The translations under genes and the position numbers were made by a program. From NCBI GenBank assembly GCA_947652605.1, contig OX393577.1, positions 22,323,466-22,387,465 on the forward strand: 64,000 nt of DNA. The letters are read 5' to 3'. This DNA comes from Elmis aenea. Its lineage: Eukaryota; Arthropoda; Insecta; Coleoptera; Elmidae. The notes beneath the pieces were generated by a model, which was given only the letters and a program-made list of their open reading frames with translations, was not told the DNA's origin and searched no databases. Positions 43,495 through 55,381 of the stretch are shown one piece after another (position 1 is the stretch's first letter; every line of letters begins with the position of its first letter).

Positions 43495-43645
43495 GATAGG
43501 GGGGGAGGCCGATGGGGTAAAATTACCTTGGCCCAGGACTCATAGAAGCACGGACATCCTCCCACAATTTATTTTTTACGCGCTAATTAGCCGTAGAAGG
43601 ACGGGGCCCATATAAATTCCCCGTCCGTCCGTCGGCGCTCCTGCA
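43495..43645. mobile_element. Possible small hAT-type MITE
   Basis: CAGAACCGACGATAGGGGGG at the left and CCGTCGGCGCTCCTG at the right form a poor inverted repeat. The GC-rich ends and 150-bp size are typical of small hAT MITEs. The flanks CATATACC and CATAAGCA only partly agree. Confidence 0.35.
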
Positions 43646-46600
43646 TAAGCATTTATTAAATTGACTATTTGTGTAAATTTTAATTAGTCTAAGACACTAA
43701 AAACATAAATCGCCTATCATTTTGCACAATAAAAGTTCTTCTGCAAATGTAAATAACTCCCACTCGCGTTTTTACAATCCAAAGAAACCAGACATCATAA
43801 AATTATCTCGTTCTATGCAAACAGAGATTGGCGGAGCTGTGCAGAGGCGCTATGAAATTAAGAATTAGCAGGGATTAGCGAACAATGCTGCCGCGGCACG
43901 GTTTTGTACATGGCGGGATTGTCTCAGTAATCTCCAGATAATGAGCAGCTTCTCTTCTGTTACAGTAATGCAGACAACGGTCGGTATTGTTATGGAGTGG
44001 TCGTAAAACTACAATGCCACTTACTTGGCGTTCAACAAGTGGTTTAAATTTAAATTTCTTAGAACCAAATTAATTTTCTCAACTCCAGTTTGTAATTACA
44101 TTCGCTGATTCTATTAGGATGGAGCAGAAGTGATTTCGTATCTCAATAGTGCTACTTACTATGACTTTTTTATTTCCAAGAATGTTTACCTTTTATTCCT
44201 CCATATTCAATAATTTTCTCCAAGTATGCAACTGATTACCGTTGATGCAATCCACACCCTTTGAAACAAATATTATGGATGGCAAGGATTTAAAAAAATG
44301 CCATTTTGCTTGCAAAAAAACATTACATAGTTTCACATGATTCGTTTACAATGCCCTAAGCAGCAGCCAGCAGCAGTTGAGATAGAATTCAATTTATTTC
44401 CAGCAAAAAATGGTTAAATAATGTATGCATGCGCATATTTAATTTTGCCGGTATAGTTTCAGCGAAACCAGTTAGGATTCAATGGGGTTGCACAAAAACT
44501 AAACTAACAAAGCCGCCTAATGCAGGGACGGTCCACGTCAGATTCCCATCACCTAACTACAACCGTCGTATGCAGATTTCTTTTTTTCTCATTAGCCGTA
44601 CATGTAAGTGATACCTGAGCATATGCTAATCACAATGCGTTCATCCCGGCGTAATTGTTACGAATGTTAATTTTCATTTCTTATTAATCAGACAATGATT
44701 TACATACATTCAGGGTATGATATGGTAATGCATGTAGAAAGAATATTAATGTCCATGCACAGCCAAGTCACACGATGTAGATACGTTCTGTGAACACGAA
44801 CGTATTAACCAAAAGTAATTGCTGATCTTTATAAAATGTTTAACTGCATGCTTATGTTGATTTCCTGTACATTCAAATGCGATTCATTTCGAATTGATAC
44901 TACAAAAGAAAATCAAGTAACACAATTTTTCCTGCCCAATCAATCAGCATTTAAAAGCTGCATAATCTAGACATGCGGGCAAAACAAAAAATAGATTTTG
45001 ATCATAAATATAACTAGGAAAAAAGCAATGGTTGTCGCGAAGTTATTTTAGAACAAGAAGGGATAGAGCTGGTAGCAAATTTTAAATGTTAAGTAACAAT
45101 AATTGCAGAGAATGACAGCGAAGAATTTTTACCATGCTGCTAATTAAATGTTTCAATAAATAAGGAGATCTCGAACGAAACGCGAGTATTTATTGGGTGC
45201 GAGTTGTGCGTACCAATACTGAGAGTTCAAAAGCTCGGACACTAACACCAAGCAAAAACGAAGGATACAGACGAAGAAGATTAGATTTAAAAAAAAAAAT
45301 GAATGCATTATTTATCTGCGAGACAAAATTTATTTCTTCATATGCTAATGAAACATAACTTTTATGTTAATGATAATTAAGCAACGTATTATTCGTTATT
45401 CCCAAAGAGGACCAAATGATTTACCTGGAGCAAACGCAAAATGAACACGTCATAGAAATGTAAATCTCACAGAAGCTCGCCGTTCAACCCATTTCATTTA
45501 ACTAAGAAAAAAAGCCCATTTAGTTTTTACTTCATGAAAGGGTTAGTCCAATGTCTTCCTGTTAATGTATACATGCCCTTGCATATTATTAAAGCTGGAT
45601 GGGCCACTATGCTTATTATGCTAGGGCACATAATAACCATTTGTATGCATCGTGAGAAGTCCACGACTGCTACTCAGGTATACATAACGTTTTCTGAGGC
45701 ACGTTTGATTACTGTATGAGTGCATGGCGAGGGAGAACAGTTTTTGTTAGCCCCATACAAAGTTCTGCTCTACGGTTGATACCAGTTCTAAACAACTGTA
45801 ACACATTAAATAATAATTTGGAATCCTACTACGAGTTTTAAACACATTTTAGATTGATAAAATATAATTACAAATAACCAACGACAATAAATACAGTTTT
45901 ACGTAAAATGCTCTCAATGAGTCTGTATGTCTGTATTTCTGTCTGTATTATAAGAAATTTAACATTACATTGATGGTATAAATCGCTGTACAATACGATT
46001 TTTTGTAAGAAGGAATTAATACACGATATTAGATTTTTTACCCCTCTGTACCTTAGGCATGAAGAATTTCTTTAACATTGTCCTTTTCAAAACGTAGTAA
46101 GTCATTACAATACTTTGCTGCAGTCCCACTATAATTTAAGGGCAAAATTCAAACAAAATACCATACTAAAATTAAGCTATACATCCCTGAATTTCAAATT
46201 CTAACAAAACATAACATCATCTATAATAATTATTACTCCATCAAATGTAAATTTAAGTTCGGGTCAGATCCCCAGAACAGCAAATATTAGGAAAGTAACA
46301 AATTGTAAATACCCTTATTAATCTCAATATTTACATCGTTACCGCAAGTGTTTGAAATTCGGGGTAGGTAGATCCCCAAAATCAGGTTGTAACAGGTTAA
46401 TACCGAAAGGTAAAGGTGCCGATAGAACCTACCCAATAGTTCGATTGTATACATTCATCATATTGACAGGCCCTAAAATGACCTGTTATATATAAAGAGG
46501 GTGTATTTGAATTTGTATCGGAAGCTTTAAATGGCAAAAGTGGTTTTTAAACGCAGGTGTCCTGATTGAAAAGGTTCACACTTTTTTATTTATCTTAGGT

Positions 46601-46725
46601 GAGGACTGTTTACTAACAATCCTTGGTCGTATTGTTTCAAACAGAATAAATTGTACCACTTTTCGGTCGAATTATCCTTAAAAACGATTTACTAGGGACT
46701 TTAGTTATGAAAAAGGAAAGTTTGA
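43646..46725. other. Unique non-coding DNA
   Basis: No gene or repeat pair was found. The GC-richer stretches at 43790-44000 and 44430-44600 stand out. The ORF 44429-44611 follows a possible acceptor (TATAGTTTCAG, ending 44461) but has no recognisable family. Confidence 0.4.
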
Positions 46726-46734
46726 TCTGTTGCA

Positions 46735-47200
46735 TATTCCAGTAAGAACTCCCAAATCTTGTACTTCTTTATTTTAAGAGATAGGACAACGGTGTATACC
46801 ACAAAATATTTATAGCCTTTTTATTATACAGGGTGTTAAAAAGTGTGACCCCTGTTTGTTTTTCTGAAGTTTTCAGCCCCCTGTGAAGGTGGGACTTGAT
46901 TGAAAATATTACTTTAGGAAACCTTTCAATAAGTGTATAACATCTACCAAATATCATTCTCCTGCGTTTATCCAAATTTGAGAAATAAAATAAAAACCTA
47001 ATTTTACCGCTCCCCTTTAGGGGGGTGTTACTCCAAAAGGAGACGTCTAAAAAACAAATTTTATATAAAAGACCTCCCTTTATTTTTCGATAAGGAACCA
47101 CCTACCTAATTTTTTCGCATTTTTTACGAAACAGTGTATAATAAAAGGCTCTAAATAGTTTGTGGTACACACCGATGTTCTATCTCATATGTTATTGAAT
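46735..47200. mobile_element. Inverted-repeat element with an inner CAGGGTGTTAAAAAG insertion
   Basis: The outer arms (about 46775-46827 and 47139-47195) are inverted: ACCACAAAATATTTATAGCC faces GGCTCTAAATAGTTTGTGGT. Between them lies DNA starting CAGGGTGTTAAAAAGTGTGA and ending with CAGTGTA, probably another TA-flanked element. The boundaries are approximate. Confidence 0.55.
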
Positions 47201-47555
47201 ACTATTGGGTGAAGTCACAGAGAAGGACAAGAGTCGTTTTAGCTTTTATTACAGTCTTACCAACGTTGACGATAGTATCTCACTACACCATAATTAAAAA
47301 GTGATAATGTGCATTATATATTCAACTTATTACGTGACAAATTTCACAGCCTGCTTGTCTAATTAATTTTACTGGTTGGGTCGAGAGATTCCGTTAACTC
47401 CTGTTACTGGTTAATTTAAAGATAATCCACAAGTTTACTGCCGGCTTGCGCATAGCCATAATTATTTTTATTACTCCACGTAGGTACATTTCTTTGCACT
47501 TAATGCTTGTACAAAAGGTGGGTGCATTTTATTTATTTTCATTAATCTATCTTAA
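47201..47555. other. Non-coding DNA
   Basis: Nothing was recognised here. Confidence 0.4.
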
Positions 47556-47559
47556 TTAA

Positions 47560-48163
47560 CACTCCAGTGCTCGCGCGGGATACTATAGTATCCCAGTGAT
47601 GTATTTCTGCAAATTTTTGTCAAATGGCACAATATTATGGCTTCGTCATTTCAGCACCTTTTCATCTTATCTTGTAGACTTAGTTAGCCTTATTGCTTAT
47701 CAGTGACCAGTGCTATAAAAGCTGACAACTTAAAAAAATTACGCTTGGGATACCTCAGTATCCAGCGCGATCACTAACGTGATTTTTATTTTTATAGCTC
47801 GAGTTTTGTTCGTAAGGTATTTTTCATGTTATTTTTGTTTTTACTTACAAAAATAACTTTACCCACTGGAGAAAGAATGTTTTTAAAAAAATAAAAGAAC
47901 AGCTGCACGTTATATAATCGCTGAATTGCCAGAAACCAGGAGTGAGGCGAAAAATGCGACTACCTATTTAGAAAATTGTAATAAACATTAACGCTACCTT
48001 TTTTGGTAATGAATCTCTGTCATAATTGTAATGTTCATGTTAAATATATCAAACAACCAAAAATAATTTTTTAAATGTCGTTAAAATCTATTATTGCGAG
48101 TGGGATACCATAGTATCCCACGCGAGCACTAACGTAACAAAAGTGAGCGCGAGCAATGGAGTG
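47560..48163. mobile_element. piggyBac-like MITE with subterminal palindromes, TTAA flanks
   Basis: The ends are CACTCCAGTGCTCGCGC and GCGCGAGCAATGGAGTG, flanked by TTAA (47556-47559, 48164-48167). Just inside, GGGATACTATAGTATCCC (47577-47594) is a perfect palindrome; GGGATACCATAGTATCCC (48103-48120) is its near copy, and a third version lies at about 47747. No ORF. Confidence 0.8.
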
Positions 48164-48457
48164 TTAAAAGGATTTTCAGATAAAACTCAACCGGCACAAA
48201 CTGAAAGATCGATTATTATAAAATATAATGGGCAAAAAAGTGAGATAAAACCACCTGCTGAAAACAATCAGGTTTAAAATAATGTTTTTCAATTCAAATA
48301 AGACAATCAATCCTACTTAAAACTTATTTTTAAATGTGTTAATAAATATTTAAAAAATTCGTACATTTCAGTTTTTTTACACTAAGTGAGCTTTGAATTT
48401 ATTAATGAACCTAACAAGAACATCATCTTGTTTTAAACACATACAGAAAGCACGTAA

Positions 48458-49005
48458 AGTCTGTTTTATACTATACTATTTTTTCGTTTAAGAAAATCGT
48501 ATACGATTTTCTAGTACGGTGTCAATCAGAAATTGAACGAAAAATTCATACGAAATTACTACGTGCCCTAAATGCGTCCAATTTTAGCATGGGCGCATGC
48601 GTATTCTACTGTAACTGTATCTGACCGCATGTCATTTGTGTGTTAGGTTAACTGAAATAATCAAACGATGTTAAATACTACTTATTACCGTTATAATCCC
48701 TCACAATTTATTTTGTAGGAATAAATATGTAGAATGGAACAAGCGTTAAATATACGTTAAATTTGAAAATGATTCGCTTTCTGTTCTGTGATCAAATTGA
48801 ACATTTGACATGGTTACTCAAGGTGTCAACAAAATATGATAAAAGTTACTAAAAAGTAACCAAAATATATTGGAGTTTTCGTACCAAAAAATAGTACAAT
48901 GTAAATGGTTCATATTTTCCATGCTAAATTCTTGAACGAAATTTTTGTATTAAAAATTGTATATGATTTTCTTAAACGAAAAAATAGTATAGTATAAAAC
49001 AGACT
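48458..49005. mobile_element. PIF/Harbinger-like MITE with TAA duplication
   Basis: The terminal inverted repeat of about 42 bp starts AGTCTGTTTTATACTATACT and is matched at the right end (ending 49005). It is flanked by TAA on both sides (48455-48457, 49006-49008). A 3-bp TWA duplication is the PIF/Harbinger hallmark. The interior is non-coding. Confidence 0.75.
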
Positions 49006-49059
49006 TAAGAGAACCAAAAAGAAATTGTTTTTCTACATTATTACCTTCAACACTTACCT

Positions 49060-49190
49060 ATACACTTAATACAACGTTTCTCGAGTTGCCGCAACGCTTC
49101 AAGAAAAATTTGTGTCGGAATCTCCGCAAAATAGGCATCAATAGCTATCTTTAGCTCATTACTGGCGATGAATTTTCTGCTCCAGATGTA
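49060..49190 (-). pseudogene. Mariner transposase C-terminal remnant
   Basis: The minus strand reads RKFIASNELKIAIDAYFAEI and then FLEALRQLEKRCIKCIG, with stops after. This is the tail of a mariner transposase: helical region and the RxxKCI ending. The element at 49193-49989 is inserted just upstream of it. It is closely related to the plus-strand remnant at 53030-53445. Confidence 0.65.
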
Positions 49191-49192
49191 TA

Positions 49193-49989
49193 CAGGGTGT
49201 CCCAAATTCGAGTAAATGCATGGGGATTCCGCTTATCGTAAGAGCTACGAGGTCGGTTAAATTAGGGCAAAGTTGCGAAATTAGATGCTCAACAAATATC
49301 TGCAAAGAAAATTTTTATAGCTGTCTTAGTTCAAAAGTTATTGAAGAAAAACCGAAAAAATGGATTTTCGTCTTTTTGCTCTATATCCTACATTTCTTAA
49401 GATATTGACAATCTTGAAGCACTCCCCCATGGCACTTTATATTTTGAGACAACATAAAATTTCCAACAACAGAACAAAATAACAAAAAAATTGATTTGTT
49501 TTTTATTTTTTTGTATAAGATCGTTTGATTCAAAACTTGGACAAAATGAGTTTTTCTCAAATGTTTGTGGTAAAATATCATTTAAGATATTAAGTGTCAT
49601 ATATCATTCAAATCTGAAGAAAAATGCTATCCGACTATGAGATTAACATTTTTTCGACGTATTTAAAAAAATTAAGTTAATGATGTTACTGAAGAGACGA
49701 AACGTTGTTGGAAATTTTATGTTATCTTAAAATATAAAGCGTAAGAAGTTGCCATAGAGAAGTGCTTCAAGATTGTCGATATCTTAAAAAATTTAGAAAA
49801 TAGGACAAAAAAACGAAAATCAATTTTTTCAGTTTTTCTTGAATAACTTTTGAACTAAGACAGCTATGAAAATTTTCTTTGCAGATATTTGATGAGCATC
49901 TAATTTCACAACTTTGCCCTAATTTAACCGACCTCGTAACTCTTACGATAAGCGAGATCTCCATGCATTTACTCGAATTTGGGACCCTG
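49193..49989. mobile_element. TA-flanked palindromic element, arms-only relative of 5770-7595
   Basis: The ends CAGGGTGTCCCAAATTCGAG and the inverse CTCGAATTTGGGACCCTG are flanked by TA. The two arms of about 400 bp are inverted copies and share subterminal GGTCGGTTAAATTAGGGCAA and the CTGAAGAGACGAAACGTTG block with the longer element. The DUF4817 interior is lost. Confidence 0.85.
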
Positions 49990-51077
49990 TATACATCACT
50001 AAATATTTTTTTAAAAGGAGATTTTTATCAGTTCTTTTCAAATGGCAAGACTTATGATTTAACCTTTGTTTTCATTTTGCATTGTTGGTACGTAGTATTT
50101 CATCAAAAAACGTTTGACATGATGAACTATTACTATTTCCAGAATTTTGTATATAATTGTGTGCAGAATTGTGTATATGATGTAATACAGCGTCTTAATG
50201 TGAAACAAAAGTATTTTAATAACAGTCTTCACACAGTCGCCTTATAATTAATGAAATAATTAATTTAATTTATCCTTTGTATGTGCTCCGTTAGTAACAA
50301 GCTATTTTGTATTACCAAAATATTTCTCAGTCAGAAAACACACTTTAATAATTCGGTAACAATAAAACTTCCGCGTAATTAGCAGCCATCGCAGGAAGAA
50401 ACGTAATAACATTTGTCACTATCTTCGCACGCACTCACCTAATTTATAGGCCGCTGAATTCGTTCCTTTCATGTGTCATTGTACACTTATACTTTGTTGT
50501 ATTATGTTCATGAGAAAAATATGAAGCTAGTATTTTGGGCGTCATAAATCGTGTACGCTACCTTATTAGTTATATTTATGTAGGAGCATTTAAACAGTTT
50601 TAAAACAGGCAGGTGGAAGTTTTAGGTGATCTTAATAGCATTAATTATCACAATATTTCATGTTATAAGACGTGTTTTTTATGGTCGATATGGTTGAATA
50701 TAATGGTGCATACACATATTTTATGGTAATGTTTTACACGCTATCTTAAATCTAATTTATAATGATTAAATTACAACGTCAACGTTATTTTATACTTTTT
50801 GTTCGTTTTTCAATTAAACGCGCAATGTATGATGAAGAAAAAACTTATTTTGTTAGGGGTAGTGTGTTATTAATAATTTTTGCCTAATAAATTATAAATA
50901 TCCTTTAATCTAATGCCGATTGGTTGTTTTTGATTATTAGCAAATAATACTGAAACCAGCACAATCATTTGGGCTTTATTTCTAACTTACAATCTATTGA
51001 AAGTTCAATATCATTCTAAACGTTTTTGTCTTTTAAACCTTCAATGTATTATTTAAGCAAAAATGAGCAGAATTATA
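49990..51077. other. AT-rich non-coding DNA
   Basis: The ORF at 49879-50247 starts inside the repeat arm and looks random. Nothing else was recognised. Confidence 0.45.
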
Positions 51078-51829
51078 CCGGGTGATTCAGTTTGACTGAC
51101 ACCCCTATAACTTTTTAATTATTGAAAATAACCACAACAAACCTCATATTTTTGGAAACGGCACAAATTCTCCATTTAGTGATGTGCATTTGTTATCTCT
51201 ACGATGATGTATGTCAAATTCGCGATAGGCAAGTGTTTTTCTTTAAATTCTTTTGTTGATTCGGATAGAGAATTTAATTCTGAATCCGACCATGTATTAA
51301 AAAAGTATGCATACACAAGAAAATTTTCGAGAAAAATCAGATCAAAGTTTATTTCTTCCACACTCTTCGTGCATTAAATCATTTCTAACTTTTCTTGGTT
51401 AGTATAAAATTCCATTTTCACTTAACAATTAACAACTAACAATATTGACAACATAGGTTATAAACTCTAAACTTTCATTTACCGAGGTGATCGGTTTTTG
51501 TTATGTTAAATAGACTGGTTGCTATAATTTGATACATAAACTTTGATCTGATTTTTCTCAAATATTTTCTTGTGTATGCATACTTTTTTAATACACGGTC
51601 GGATTCAGAATTAAATACTTTATCCATTTTAACAAAAAAAATGTATACTATGTAATTTAAAAAAAAAACAGTTGCCTATCGCGGATTTGACATACGTCAT
51701 GATAGAGATAACAAATGCACATCACTAAATAGAGAATTTGTCGCCGTTTCCAAAAATATGAGATTTCTTGGGGTTATATTCAATAATTAAAAAGTTATAG
51801 GGGTGCGACAGTTAAACTGAATCACCCGG
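51078..51829. mobile_element. Inverted-repeat MITE, CCGGGTGATTCAGTTTGACTG type
   Basis: The ends CCGGGTGATTCAGTTT and the inverse AAACTGAATCACCCGG face each other. The arms of about 280 bp are inverted copies (51078-51360, 51535-51829), for example GTGATGTGCATTTGTTATCT. The left flank is TA and the right TT, so the duplication is imperfect. No coding capacity. Confidence 0.8.
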
Positions 51830-51966
51830 TTCAATGCATTTATTGCCATTTAAAAATCAGTCCTGCTACATTTATAGAAAAGTAGAAAAAAACTAAAAAT
51901 CATCTTGAATCTGGTATTGCATTTCGACTGAAGATTCTTTAAAAAGAAAAGTGATTTTATCTTTAA

Positions 51967-52630
51967 CCCTCCTATTGTATTCGGGTCAATATGACATGGT
52001 TAATATATTCTGACCACTGCAAATTGTTTCATTATTAAAATATTACCTCATTTAAAAGAGAAAAAAAGCACATTTAACTATAATCCATAGCCAACTTCGC
52101 GGCTCATAAAAAAAAACGAAATAATATCACAAAAATGGTAGCTGATTAGAAAAATATAAAATAACAGTTACGTTCTCCATTAAAAAGTACCTTTAGAAAG
52201 TACTTATACCTAATATTGATCTAATGAATAAAATAAAAAAGTTATAAGAAAAAAGAAATTCGACATTTTCATATTTTTTGCTATAACATCTGAAGCACGA
52301 GGAATTATGTACTTTTAAAAATTGATTGTGACTTTTCTCATACTAGGGAATAATTCATCTAATTTAAACAATGCTGTATCTCTTATAATAAGCGAGATCC
52401 CTTCGCTGGAAATGTAATCTGGGACACCCTGTATAAAGTTGTTAATCAAATTTAGCTTCTTCCAATAAAATCCTTGGTTACTAAACATTCCATATTTGTT
52501 TCTTACATTACTTAACAATTAAGAAGCTAAATTATAGCACAGAAACGCAATAATTTTAAAATAGCAGCTATTCGGATCATATTGACCCGAACACCATACG
52601 TGTTACCAAAACGCAAACACAACAGGAGGT
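51967..52630. mobile_element. piggyBac-like MITE flanked by TTAA, with a nested transposon arm
   Basis: The ends CCCTCCTATTGTATTCGGGT and the inverse ACAACAGGAGGT carry TTAA outside (51963-51966, 52631-52634). GGGTCAATATGAC and its inverse ATATTGACCC occur inside both ends. A partial arm of the family A transposon (52040-52431) lies within it. Confidence 0.7.
52040..52431. mobile_element. Solo right arm of the family A TA-flanked element
   Basis: It matches the right arms of 9337-14730 and 57078-60057, including CCAACTTCGCGG, AAATTGATTGTGACT and the terminal AATCTGGGACACCCTG followed by TA. The left arm and interior are gone. Confidence 0.75.
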
Positions 52631-52634
52631 TTAA

Positions 52635-53029
52635 GCTGTTTGTAAATTGTTCATAAATACTATCAAGATAAAATGGAACGTGTTTACGTTACACACATGG
52701 CCCTAGCTTGACGGTTAAAATCGGCAACTAGATTTTGCAATTCCAATTAACTCGCTTTACTTAACCGCTTGACTAACTTTAGTACCAAACTTAGTTTGCA
52801 GTTTAAACTTGATACATCAAGCGTATGAAACTTGTATTAAGACTAAATTACAGTTAAGTAGATAAGTAAATGTTTATTGGAGATCAAAATTATGTGCGAA
52901 ATAATATGGGGTCCGTTTAAGTTAACTTGAAATCGATTAGAATCTGATAAAACACGAGGGCGTATTTTTATTAATCCACCAAAGAATGACCGACGTGTGT
53001 AGAAATGAGTCCCCATCTCTAACCCTAGT
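52635..53029. other. Non-coding DNA
   Basis: Nothing was recognised here. Confidence 0.4.
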
Positions 53030-53445
53030 AAAATTTTGCTCTAAGCAGTTTCCCTGGAGTCGGGACTTTATACAGGATGATGCAAAATCAGGTCGACCAG
53101 TTGAGGCAAAGACAGGGTTGAAATAATTAAATATTTGGTGCTGTCAGATCGTTCAAGGAAGTTGGGCTTCTGCACGACCGTTACAGGGTCCATAAAGCAG
53201 GCAATGTTCAGGCTATAATTCAAGAATGTCGATTCTGAGCTACGTCATCCACCTTACAGCCCTGACTTAACACCCTAGTTCTTTTTTTTTCAGAAACCTA
53301 TTTAAAAAAATTTTGGTGCAAAAAATTTACCGTCAATAATAAGCTAAAGATAGTTGTTTATGCCTATTTTGCAAAGCTCTCGAAAGAATTTTTGTTGAAT
53401 GGATGCGGCTACTCGAGAAACGTTGGATTAAGTTTTGTAGTATAA
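53030..53445 (+). pseudogene. Mariner transposase remnant with internal deletion
   Basis: The plus strand gives FIQDDAKSGRPVEAKTGLK, like the end of the mariner helix-turn-helix region (DDPRSGRPVE). After a gap it gives LRHPPYSPDLTP, then a stop where CDF is expected, then FFFQKPI and a C-terminal tail. The deletion removes most of the catalytic core. Stops and shifts make it inactive. Confidence 0.7.
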
Positions 53446-54389
53446 TAATTTTTGTTTGTTGTCTCACCTGTTTTCTTTTACGGCTAGGTAGATAACATAA
53501 AAATATGCGCTGGTAATTTCAATCGCTTTGCATGACAGTTGCCCATCGTTCAGCCAATTTTAAATCCTGTGCTTGTAAAATTGGTTAAATTTTAAATTAA
53601 ATAAAAGTTTGTACGCATAAAGCAACGTTGTTCTGGTTTTATAAAATCGATTTGCAAGGAACGAAAAACAAAACTAGTTTGAAGGGGGCAAGATCTGGTG
53701 AAATAAGGGATGTGGCAAAACTTCCAAATTCAGATAAGAGCTTAAATTTATAGGTTAATATTTGAACTAAATACAGTTTGTTCGCCTGTAAGATAATGCG
53801 TTTCAAAACGGCCCAACCTGCGTACGCGTGTTAAAGGAAAATAAATTTAACCCAATAAATTTAAAGGAAAAGCGTCAATAAAGTAGTAGATAACATCACT
53901 CCCTGCAACTTTTAGTTAACCGTCCTGTTTCATGTCCCAGAGACATTAGTAACTTAAAAAACATTAACTGATATCTTTTGTAATTTCATTTCTTATATTC
54001 CTGTTATTACAATATGTATTATTAATATTATAGACAATTAAAATTGTCAGTATTCAATGGTAAATAATCCTTGAGCCTTTCCGAAAGAAAACCAACAGTA
54101 AATATCACACCTGTAGTTTTCGTGGTGTTTTTTTTAAATATTAATAACTGGGGAAGGTTTATTATTATGTACTTAAGTATAAAGTTTGTTTATTTTAAAG
54201 AGTGTGTACCTTAGTTGAGTTTAATTAAAATGCTAATTAGCAACTAAAGTATTCATGTTTGTTTGTTATTAGTACTTAGCCGAAAAATATAACAAGCATT
54301 CACGTTTCACGAGAAATTTATTTATAAAAAAGTATTTAAAGTTACTAGTTATACGGATTAAAATTAGATTATTTTTTAATATAGTTCAC
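53446..54389. other. AT-rich non-coding DNA
   Basis: No gene or repeat was recognised. Confidence 0.45.
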
Positions 54390-54680
54390 TGTTTGCAAAT
54401 GCGCTTTAGTCATAGATCTCCGATTCATAGCGGGAAAAAGCATTTTGACTCCATGGTCACTCGATCCAGAACAGCTTCTATAACTTTATCATTTGATCAA
54501 AACTTTTCCCTTTTAAAAATTGTTTCAGAGGTATAAACAAATGATAATCTAAGGAAGCAAAATCCGGACTATATGTTTCAAAATTAAGGCATAATTTTCT
54601 GTTTATTCTCCTGGTTAACCGAAGTTTCAGATCGTAGCACATGAGGCTCATTTTTGACAATGATTCTTCCTCCCCCAAAG
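54390..54680 (-). pseudogene. Mariner transposase C-terminal fragment
   Basis: Minus-strand ORF 54478-54678 reads NFETYSPDFASLDYHLFIPL and KQFLKGKSFDQMIKL. The YSPDxASxDYHLF block holds the third catalytic Asp of mariner DD34D transposases. The sequence downstream on the minus strand (about 54390-54478) looks like the continuing, broken tail. The N-terminal two thirds are absent. Confidence 0.7.
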
Positions 54681-54796
54681 TTTTTGACTCATTTAAAAAC
54701 CGGACTATCGAAATAATTATGTGTTAATTATTAAAAAAAATTAAATTATTATTAAAATATTATTAATTATGAAATAATTATGTGTTACGTACAATA

Positions 54797-55381
54797 TTTT
54801 TTCTGCGTCCGCCACTGACAAAATCACTTTCGTCGCCATCCATAATTAAACAATCACTTAAACTACAGGTGAAAATTCGCTTGGTAGTATAATGACGTTT
54901 GTTTGACAGCGCAAACTTCTATGAGCGCAAATCAACAAAACAACTCATCACCATGGCAACCAGCTACTTTACTGGACCGGAAAGTGGTACATTACTGGAC
55001 GAGTGGCAGTTTTGGGAAGAGCCGTAGGCGAGTCCTGAAAGGATACGAGTCAAGTAAAGACACTTTACGGGTGTGTTAAGTACAATATTTATTCGTCCGC
55101 CACTGACAAAATCAATTTCGTCGCCATTCATAATTAAACAATCACTTAAAAAGCTCGCTTGGTGGTATAATGACGTTTGTTTGACAGCGCAAACTTCTAT
55201 GAGCACAAATCAACAAAACAACTCATGACCATGGCAACCAGCTACTTTACTGGACTAGGCCAGTAAAGTGTTGATTTGCCATGGTAACCATCACTTTACT
55301 GGACTAGTCCAGTAAAGATGTATTTTCCAGCCTAAAAACTGATCGGTAATAGCTGATTTTCTGGCCGGACGCAGAAAAAGA
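54797..55381. mobile_element. Inverted-repeat element containing two direct repeats and palindromes
   Basis: TTTTTTCTGCGTCCG (54797) and CGGACGCAGAAAAAG (55366) form the ends. Inside, a unit of about 180 bp (GTACAATATT to TTTACTGGAC) occurs at 54789-54976 and 55079-55255. A perfect 24-bp palindrome lies at 55294-55317 and a one-mismatch version at 55244-55267. The target duplication is not clear. Confidence 0.6.
55275..55288 (+). promoter_or_regulatory. RFX X-box-like sequence within a repeat
   Basis: TTTGCCATGGTAAC is one base from the classic X-box GTTGCCATGGTAAC. Half-sites CCATGGCAACC occur in the two direct repeats of the same element. It may be fortuitous. Confidence 0.3.

Noticed and set aside
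44429..44611. 60-residue ORF after a possible acceptor
   Set aside because: There is no recognisable family, the donor is weak, and no partner exon was found.
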